From: Baylisascaris procyonis
Taxonomy: Eukaryota > Nematoda > Chromadorea > Rhabditida > Ascarididae
DNA: 64,000 nucleotides
Direction: 5' to 3'
Assembly (NCBI GenBank): GCA_037389465.1
Contig: JAZARR010000187.1
Coordinates: 2,666,001-2,730,000 of the forward strand
Shown here piece after piece: positions 62,101-64,000 of this stretch (positions are counted from its first letter, which is position 1; each line of letters starts with the position of its first letter). The position numbers and the translations under genes were made by a program. Under the pieces are notes generated by a model. That model was given only the letters and a program-made list of their open reading frames with translations. It was not told the DNA's origin and searched no databases.

Positions 62101-64000
62101 GAAGGTAATTTTATTACCATTTTTCTAAGAAGGTAATTATTGTTGATATTCTAATGCAGTATTTTTAGCAACATAAAATATTATATACGAATGATAAGAA
62201 ACTTTGGAATTAATGCAATAATGGCTATAATTGCTTTTTGTTGAGAAATTCATTAAATTACCAATGTTAATGATTGAAACACCAAAAATAATTCTTTGCA
62301 AATATTTAAAAGAAAAATTTTTTTTGTGAGAATTTTCTAAAAAAAATTTTTCTTCCGATAAAAAATATTTTTCAGTAAAAATATGACAGATTATGTTTTA
62401 TTCGAATGGAATCTTCGACGGTTGCTTAGATTCGAAATGTCCATTTCGCCTCGGGGCAAAAAAATTTATCCAGGAAAATTGTAGCTTGTCTTATTGATAG
62501 AAGACGATAAATAAAGAAGAGGAGCCATTCCTCTCTTCATTAACTCTTTCATATTATCCCTTGTCTCTGTTCCCTTTCCCCCTCCTGCCTCACCATCTTA
62601 CTACCTTGTAAATATGAGTAAATTTGATTAAGGTCAACGATTTGGTTTCAGGGTAACGATATCACTCTCTACTTCAAGAATCGTCAACCAACTCATCCAG
62701 AACGTGACAATGTGGTCGAAGTGAAACTTTTCGAGGATCGTTGGCATCGAGTAGATGGACAACAAGCAACACGTGAACATTTACTTATGACATTAGCTGA
62801 TCTCGATGCGTTATTGATAAAAATGAATTATCTCGATGATTGCTCTTCATCATCACTTGTAAGCGTCTCATTGGAATACGCTGAACCACGACATACTGGA
62901 GGACAAATCGCTTATGAGGTAGAAAATTCGAGTTATTTATTGCATCGATGTATGCTTTCGAAATTAAATTAAATTAAACTTTCGTCGCAGATATTACAAG
63001 ATTATTTGCATACATTTAAATATTATGAGCAGTAAGTCTAGTTGCTTTTTTTTTAATTTCAAAATTTTACAAAATTTCATATTCATTTGAATAGATGAGA
63101 TTTTTGCAACAAAAAACAACAATTATTGCAAGATTTGCAATCAATGAAAATATTCGACAGAAAAAATATATCGTCTTTGCAAAATAAGAATATTTTTGAA
63201 TATATCAAAATTATTTATAAATCAGATAGAAGAGTTACTATTTTAATTTAATTCGATGAAGTAGTAAGTTATTTGCATAAATTAGCCCTCAATTTTTTGT
63301 CACCTTCTGATCTAATCTCAAAGCGATAGTATTTCAGGTGGAGCAATGTGTATGTCCACCAGGTTATATAGGAACATCCTGTGAAGATTGTGCACCAGGT
63401 TATTCCCGAACTGGTGGTGGTTTATATCTCGGACTATGTGAACGTTGTGAATGTCATGGTCATGCAACGCAATGTGATAAGGTCTTTCATCTGTTATATT
63501 TTTTAAAACTTTTTTCTTCGCATTTTTCGCAATTTTTTTATCTTTTATATTTTCATACCTCTCTTTATCGTTTTATATCTCTAATTCCTCTCTTTTCTTA
63601 TATTGTACCAATTATTCTTGAATATATATTCCTCAGGATACTGTAGGCTTATAAAAATGAACGATTCGAGCAATAAAAAGTTTCATTCTTAATTCCAGTA
63701 AATTTCACTTACTTGAAGTTTTGTCAAACTTACTTTATTTGTGGTGTAATATACAAATATTAAATATTCGAAGCGAATTGCAATCAGGTATAGCAACAAT
63801 ACCGTCCGATATCTACCAATATTCGGTAGCAACCGGTAGCAACTGATATCTACCAACTTTATACCGAAAACATCGGTAATTAACCATAAAATAATCGCAT
63901 TAGACTATCATAGATTTCTGTTGTGTTAATTTTGATTAGTAACATAAAAAATATTAATATGTTTAATTATATAAAGAAATTTCTATAGGAGCATGGTTTT
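32084..64000 (+). CDS. unc-52: Perlecan / UNC-52 orthologue, 5' part (exons 1-18, continues to the right)
   Basis: Seventeen exons chain in one frame of 961 codons, and an eighteenth starts at 63989. Order: signal peptide; basic linker; Ig domain (V-R-W-S-R-V, then DAGTYVC); LDLa repeats with CDGEPDC, CDGDDDC and CDGTNDC; second Ig ([30 protein letters not shown]); laminin EGF-like; laminin IV-A ([12 protein letters not shown]); laminin EGF-like ([12 protein letters not shown]); second laminin IV-A ([12 protein letters not shown]); laminin EGF-like. This is the order of nematode UNC-52 domains II-III, and many segments match that protein as I recall it. UNC-52 is a secreted basement-membrane proteoglycan that anchors body-wall muscle dense bodies and M-lines to the cuticle side. 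The gene is unusual for its large introns and for hosting a nested gene in the 48086-60482 intron. Confidence 0.95.
32181..32946. other. unc-52: unc-52 intron 1
   Basis: A 766-bp AT-rich intron. The acceptor is a long T run followed by CAG. I see nothing else in it. Confidence 0.8.
32947..32976 (+). CDS. unc-52: unc-52 exon 2 (linker micro-exon)
   Basis: A 30-nt symmetric phase 1-1 exon encoding (Y)ERPPDYGGQ, an acidic Pro/Gly linker between the signal peptide and the first Ig domain. It is flanked by TTTTTTTTTCAG and GTTTGT. Exon 1 supplies T to make TAC (Tyr). The LDLa exon at 9061 would supply G to make GAC (Asp). Confidence 0.8.
32977..34068. other. unc-52: unc-52 intron 2
   Basis: A 1.1-kb intron with a CAGACA hexamer repeat at 33513-33545. 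The ATG-containing open frame reaching 33969 is upstream intron read-through, not coding. Confidence 0.75.
33513..33545. repeat. (CAGACA)n microsatellite
   Basis: Five and a half perfect hexamers. Confidence 0.97.
34069..34338 (+). CDS. unc-52: unc-52 exon 3 (first Ig domain)
   Basis: The acceptor is GGATTTCAG and the donor CCT T|GTTAGT, phase 1-1. A single exon encodes a whole I-set Ig: [20 protein letters not shown], cysteine in FDCRAR, tryptophan in VRWSRVG, then LTIRP and [12 protein letters not shown]. The paired cysteines and the DAGTYVC motif are intact. Confidence 0.95.
34339..36995. other. unc-52: unc-52 intron 3
   Basis: A 2.66-kb intron. It contains a repeat block rich in ATTTATGCAAAT (35950-36240) and a G-rich patch near 35745-35800. 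No coding island was found. Confidence 0.7.
35950..36240. repeat. Degenerate ATTTATGCAAAT repeat block
   Basis: Several units of (G)ATTTATGCAA..., including two copies of ATGCATGT(C/T)GAAGCCAT followed by A-rich sequence (near 35975 and 36200). Confidence 0.65.
36996..37138 (+). CDS. unc-52: unc-52 exon 4 (LDLa repeat 1)
   Basis: Phase 1 in and phase 0 out at CAA|GTAAGT. It encodes (S)[15 protein letters not shown], then [19 protein letters not shown] and [13 protein letters not shown]. The sixth LDLa cysteine is the first one of the next exon (NC). Confidence 0.95.
37139..39265. other. unc-52: unc-52 intron 4
   Basis: A 2.1-kb AT-rich intron with T and A runs. Nothing was recognised in it. 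Confidence 0.75.
39266..39514 (+). CDS. unc-52: unc-52 exon 5 (LDLa repeats 2 and 3)
   Basis: The acceptor is TTTTTATAG and the donor GAG|GTTTGG, phase 0-0, 83 codons. It encodes [20 protein letters not shown], then [16 protein letters not shown] short KASADG spacer and LDLa 3 ([27 protein letters not shown]) follow. LDLa 3 ends with the GC at the start of exon 6. Confidence 0.97.
39515..40538. other. unc-52: unc-52 intron 5
   Basis: A 1.0-kb intron in which I recognise nothing. Confidence 0.8.
40539..40747 (+). CDS. unc-52: unc-52 exon 6 (second Ig domain, first half)
   Basis: Phase 0 in and phase 2 out (CA|GTAAGC). It encodes [20 protein letters not shown], then [20 protein letters not shown], the cysteine loop PVCDPPRC and LTVNNA. 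The split inside the Ig domain falls just before the DQGAYTC strand. Confidence 0.97.
40991..41045. repeat. (AAAT)n / ATAA simple repeat
   Basis: About 13 AAAT/AAAC tetramers. Confidence 0.93.
41463..41588. repeat. 41-bp tandem repeat, about 3 copies
   Basis: The segment beginning GTGTTTTCCTAAAATTGAAA starts at 41489 and 41530, with a diverged copy from 41571. Partial homology precedes 41489. Confidence 0.93.
41993..42188 (+). CDS. unc-52: unc-52 exon 7 (end of Ig 2, start of laminin EGF-like)
   Basis: Phase 2 in and phase 0 out at AAA|GTGAGT. It encodes [20 protein letters not shown], then TPDCIVRIV, a Pro-rich linker ([12 protein letters not shown]) and the first part of a laminin EGF-like unit (QCDMAGS...GGQCQCK). 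Confidence 0.97.
42189..43232. other. unc-52: unc-52 intron 7
   Basis: A 1.0-kb intron containing a 16-bp tandem repeat at 42620-42712. Nothing else was recognised. Confidence 0.8.
42620..42712. repeat. 16-bp tandem repeat, about 6 copies
   Basis: Units of GTCTGTCTGATTGAAG type keep an exact 16-bp period with a few substitutions. Confidence 0.92.
43233..43373 (+). CDS. unc-52: unc-52 exon 8 (laminin EGF-like)
   Basis: Phase 0-0, 47 codons: [20 protein letters not shown], then [17 protein letters not shown] and WYRSK. The C..C.PGSY...GC..C.C pattern is a laminin-type EGF that leads straight into the laminin IV-A domain, as in perlecan domain III. Confidence 0.96.
43374..45873. other. unc-52: unc-52 intron 8
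   Basis: A 2.5-kb intron with a TGTCTG-rich patch near 44040-44165. No credible exon was found. Confidence 0.75.
45874..46050 (+). CDS. unc-52: unc-52 exon 9 (laminin IV-A no. 1, part 1)
   Basis: Phase 0-0, 59 codons: [20 protein letters not shown], then [14 protein letters not shown] and [12 protein letters not shown]. The W-R-M-P..FLG(N/D)K segment is characteristic of laminin IV-A modules. Confidence 0.96.
46051..46709. other. unc-52: unc-52 intron 9
   Basis: A 659-bp AT-rich intron. Nothing was recognised. Confidence 0.8.
46710..46796 (+). CDS. unc-52: unc-52 exon 10 (laminin IV-A no. 1, part 2)
   Basis: Phase 0-0, 29 codons: [20 protein letters not shown], then [15 protein letters not shown] follows FLGNK as expected for the module. 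Confidence 0.95.
46797..47144. other. unc-52: unc-52 intron 10
   Basis: A 348-bp intron, the second shortest in the gene. Nothing was recognised. Confidence 0.8.
47145..47234 (+). CDS. unc-52: unc-52 exon 11 (laminin IV-A no. 1, part 3)
   Basis: Phase 0-0, 30 codons: [20 protein letters not shown], then [15 protein letters not shown] is shared with the second laminin IV-A module (GNDITLYFK at 62652). Confidence 0.95.
47235..47966. other. unc-52: unc-52 intron 11
   Basis: A 732-bp intron. Its acceptor (GTAATTGAAG) has almost no pyrimidine tract. Confidence 0.75.
47967..48085 (+). CDS. unc-52: unc-52 exon 12 (laminin IV-A no. 1, part 4)
   Basis: It encodes [20 protein letters not shown], then [19 protein letters not shown]. 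The start is fixed by the in-frame stop just upstream and the phase 0 entry. The donor AG|GTTAGA leaves phase 2. [13 protein letters not shown] is a laminin IV-A hallmark. Confidence 0.92.
48086..52262. other. unc-52: unc-52 intron 12, left part
   Basis: Intron sequence downstream of the nested gene's 3' end. It contains a purine-rich (GA)n patch at 52148-52245 and several open frames that I cannot support as genes (for example 50274-50546). The nested gene's 3'UTR lies in its right end. Confidence 0.6.
52148..52245. repeat. Purine-rich GA/GGAAGAAA tract
   Basis: Repeats of GAGAGA and GAGGAAGAAAGGA. On the minus strand this pyrimidine tract begins 17 bases after the nested gene's stop codon. 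Confidence 0.9.
52263..52458 (-). CDS. Nested gene exon 3 (terminal)
   Basis: The acceptor is CAAATTGCAG on the minus strand, phase 2 in (AG|T = Ser). It encodes [20 protein letters not shown], then [20 protein letters not shown] and [17 protein letters not shown], followed by TAA. Confidence 0.75.
52263..57586 (-). CDS. Nested minus-strand gene, unknown 194-residue protein
   Basis: Three exons on the minus strand (57586-57337, 54810-54672, 52458-52263) join in frame to 585 nt: 194 residues plus a stop. All four splice sites are canonical and every junction phase agrees. Exon 1 follows an acceptor (TTTTTTAG) by 24 bases, with an in-frame stop before the ATG, as in a trans-spliced nematode 5' end. 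The protein has no signal peptide. An N-terminal GCRMC motif is followed by mostly helical, charged sequence ([20 protein letters not shown]) and a C-terminal part ending in [10 protein letters not shown] do not recognise the family. It lies wholly inside the 12.4-kb intron of unc-52, on the opposite strand. Confidence 0.75.
52459..54671. other. Nested gene intron 2 (also unc-52 intron 12)
   Basis: A 2.2-kb stretch. On the minus strand 53395-53725 looks coding in one frame broken by stops. On the plus strand 54314-54388 looks like a small exon. Neither fits the known chains. Confidence 0.5.
54314..54388 (+). other. Exon-like 75-nt segment, plus strand, unassigned
   Basis: CGGCTACAG precedes 75 nt ending A|GTAAGT. 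The phase 1-1 frame is open: [20 protein letters not shown] and then PSLD. It cannot be a cassette between unc-52 exons 12 and 13, which meet in phase 2. Confidence 0.25.
54672..54810 (-). CDS. Nested gene exon 2
   Basis: Strong acceptor TTTTTTTTCAG and donor CGAAG|GTTTGT on the minus strand, phase 1 in and phase 2 out, 139 nt. It encodes (E)[19 protein letters not shown], then [19 protein letters not shown] and IFYEYAR. This is a charged helical segment. Confidence 0.85.
54811..57336. other. Nested gene intron 1 (also unc-52 intron 12)
   Basis: A 2.5-kb intron that includes a GC-richer island (56400-56700) open on both strands and a duplicated palindrome TAGCCTAGGCTC (55436-55481). Confidence 0.55.
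56426..56692 (+). other. Unassigned 88-codon open frame (plus strand)
   Basis: ATG follows AATTCCGTAGAGAATCGAG, so a trans-splice acceptor is possible. [20 protein letters not shown] opens a basic, Cys-containing small protein ending ...RMESCSV. The minus strand is open for 72 codons over the same bases. GC is higher than the surroundings. It could be a small gene, an exon of an unseen gene or a decayed insertion. Confidence 0.3.
57337..57586 (-). CDS. Nested gene exon 1
   Basis: On the minus strand ATG opens [20 protein letters not shown], followed by [20 protein letters not shown], then [19 protein letters not shown] and [11 protein letters not shown]. The donor is ACAG|GTACGT (phase 1). 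An in-frame TGA lies 12 bases upstream, after the acceptor, so this ATG is the start. Confidence 0.8.
57611..57620 (-). promoter_or_regulatory. Probable splice-leader acceptor of the nested gene
   Basis: On the minus strand TAATTTTTTAG ends 24 bases before the ATG. The short 5'UTR carries an in-frame stop. Confidence 0.5.
57621..60482. other. unc-52: unc-52 intron 12, right part
   Basis: Apart from the 57695-57884 minisatellite this 2.9-kb stretch shows only AT-rich sequence. It should include the nested gene's promoter. Confidence 0.6.
57695..57884. repeat. 24-bp minisatellite, about 8 copies
   Basis: Units like GAAGCGGAGTCAGGATCTAT plus AACTATAA, alternating with GAAGTGAAGTGAGGATC forms. 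It sits about 85 bp upstream of the nested gene's 5' acceptor. Confidence 0.88.
60483..60571 (+). CDS. unc-52: unc-52 exon 13 (end of laminin IV-A no. 1)
   Basis: Phase 2 in (AG|C = Ser) and phase 1 out. It encodes (S)[19 protein letters not shown], then [11 protein letters not shown]. The LGDVS..IAV and VEQCSCPPG motifs close the laminin IV-A domain and open the next laminin EGF unit. It lies 12.4 kb from exon 12. Confidence 0.95.
60572..61026. other. unc-52: unc-52 intron 13
   Basis: A 455-bp intron with a short CAAGTTTC-type repeat near 60639-60686. Confidence 0.8.
61027..61402 (+). CDS. unc-52: unc-52 exon 14 (laminin EGF-like units, start of laminin IV-A no. 2)
   Basis: Phase 1 in and phase 2 out, 376 nt, the largest unc-52 exon here. 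It encodes [20 protein letters not shown], then a [20 protein letters not shown] unit, [11 protein letters not shown] and [13 protein letters not shown]. The segment [11 protein letters not shown] and beyond leads into the second laminin IV-A domain. Confidence 0.97.
61403..61710. other. unc-52: unc-52 intron 14
   Basis: A 308-bp intron, the shortest in the gene, with a C-rich patch at 61630-61677. Confidence 0.8.
61711..61909 (+). CDS. unc-52: unc-52 exon 15 (laminin IV-A no. 2, part 1)
   Basis: Phase 2 in and phase 0 out at CGT|GTAAGC. It encodes [20 protein letters not shown], then [19 protein letters not shown] and DVILR. It is a clear paralogue of exons 9-10. Confidence 0.97.
61910..62651. 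other. unc-52: unc-52 intron 15
   Basis: A 742-bp intron with a 30-bp palindromic minisatellite (62032-62130). Confidence 0.85.
62032..62130. repeat. 30-bp minisatellite with internal palindrome
   Basis: An exact 30-bp period with GAAGGTAATT at 62041, 62071 and 62101. Each unit contains GGTAAT-TTT-ATTACC, able to form a hairpin. Confidence 0.95.
62652..62918 (+). CDS. unc-52: unc-52 exon 16 (laminin IV-A no. 2, part 2)
   Basis: Phase 0-0, 89 codons: [20 protein letters not shown], then [37 protein letters not shown] and [19 protein letters not shown]. One exon here covers what exons 11-13 cover in the first module. Confidence 0.97.
62919..63337. other. unc-52: unc-52 intron 16
   Basis: A 419-bp AT-rich intron. 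Nothing was recognised. Confidence 0.85.
63338..63481 (+). CDS. unc-52: unc-52 exon 17 (laminin EGF-like)
   Basis: Phase 0-0, 48 codons: [20 protein letters not shown], then [20 protein letters not shown] and GHATQCDK. The [15 protein letters not shown] pattern is the same as at the 60571/61027 junction. Confidence 0.97.
63482..63988. other. unc-52: unc-52 intron 17
   Basis: A 507-bp intron containing short ATATCTACCAA/TCGGTAGCAAC repeats near 63808-63860. Confidence 0.75.
63989..64000 (+). CDS. unc-52: unc-52 exon 18 (cut by window edge)
   Basis: The acceptor TTTCTATAG is followed in phase 0 by GAG CAT GGT TTT (EHGF). This is the expected continuation of a laminin EGF-like unit after [10 protein letters not shown]. 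The exon continues outside the window. Confidence 0.7.

Noticed and set aside
1..64000. CRISPR array, rRNA or tRNA genes
   Set aside because: The tandem repeats are minisatellites without unique spacers. I found no tRNA cloverleaf with paired A and B boxes and no rRNA-like sequence.

Overview
The window is AT-rich nuclear DNA of a nematode. It has TTTCAG-type splice acceptors, candidate trans-splice acceptors a few bases before start codons, long simple-sequence introns, and a protein that matches UNC-52/perlecan of Caenorhabditis domain for domain. The species cannot be named from the sequence. The introns are much larger than in Caenorhabditis, with several above 2 kb and one of 12.4 kb.

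Main gene (+ strand, 32084 to beyond the right edge): the 5' part of an unc-52 (perlecan) orthologue. I can chain 17 exons, 32084-63481, in one continuous frame (2883 nt, 961 codons). An eighteenth exon is cut by the window edge. Domain order is signal peptide, basic linker, Ig, three LDL-receptor class A (LDLa) repeats, Ig, laminin EGF-like, laminin IV-A, laminin EGF-like, a second laminin IV-A, and laminin EGF-like. This corresponds to perlecan domains II and III. The Ig array (domain IV) and LamG/EGF region (domain V) must lie to the right.

Left block (+ strand, 614-9061): five further exons in one frame encode three more LDLa repeats, acidic linkers and a long Arg/Glu-rich helical stretch. 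The first exon starts mid-codon, so this gene began before the window. Its last exon ends in the phase needed to splice onto perlecan exon 2 (32947). It may therefore be an N-terminal extension of perlecan, or a separate LDLa gene ending near 9069.

Between them (9.1-32.1 kb) lies about 23 kb without a confident gene. It holds microsatellites, an inverted-repeat pair (21.5/23.3 kb), a direct-repeat pair (19.8/21.3 kb), a TAATTA-rich block (27.9-28.5 kb), a possible alternative signal-peptide first exon (23622-23772), a tentative three-exon minus-strand model (17.1-19.6 kb) and several short coding-like islands.

Nested gene (- strand, 57586-52263): the 12.4-kb intron inside the first laminin IV-A domain carries a complete three-exon gene on the opposite strand. 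It encodes a 194-residue protein I do not recognise. A 24-bp minisatellite lies just upstream of its start. No rRNA, tRNA, CRISPR or bacterial feature was seen.
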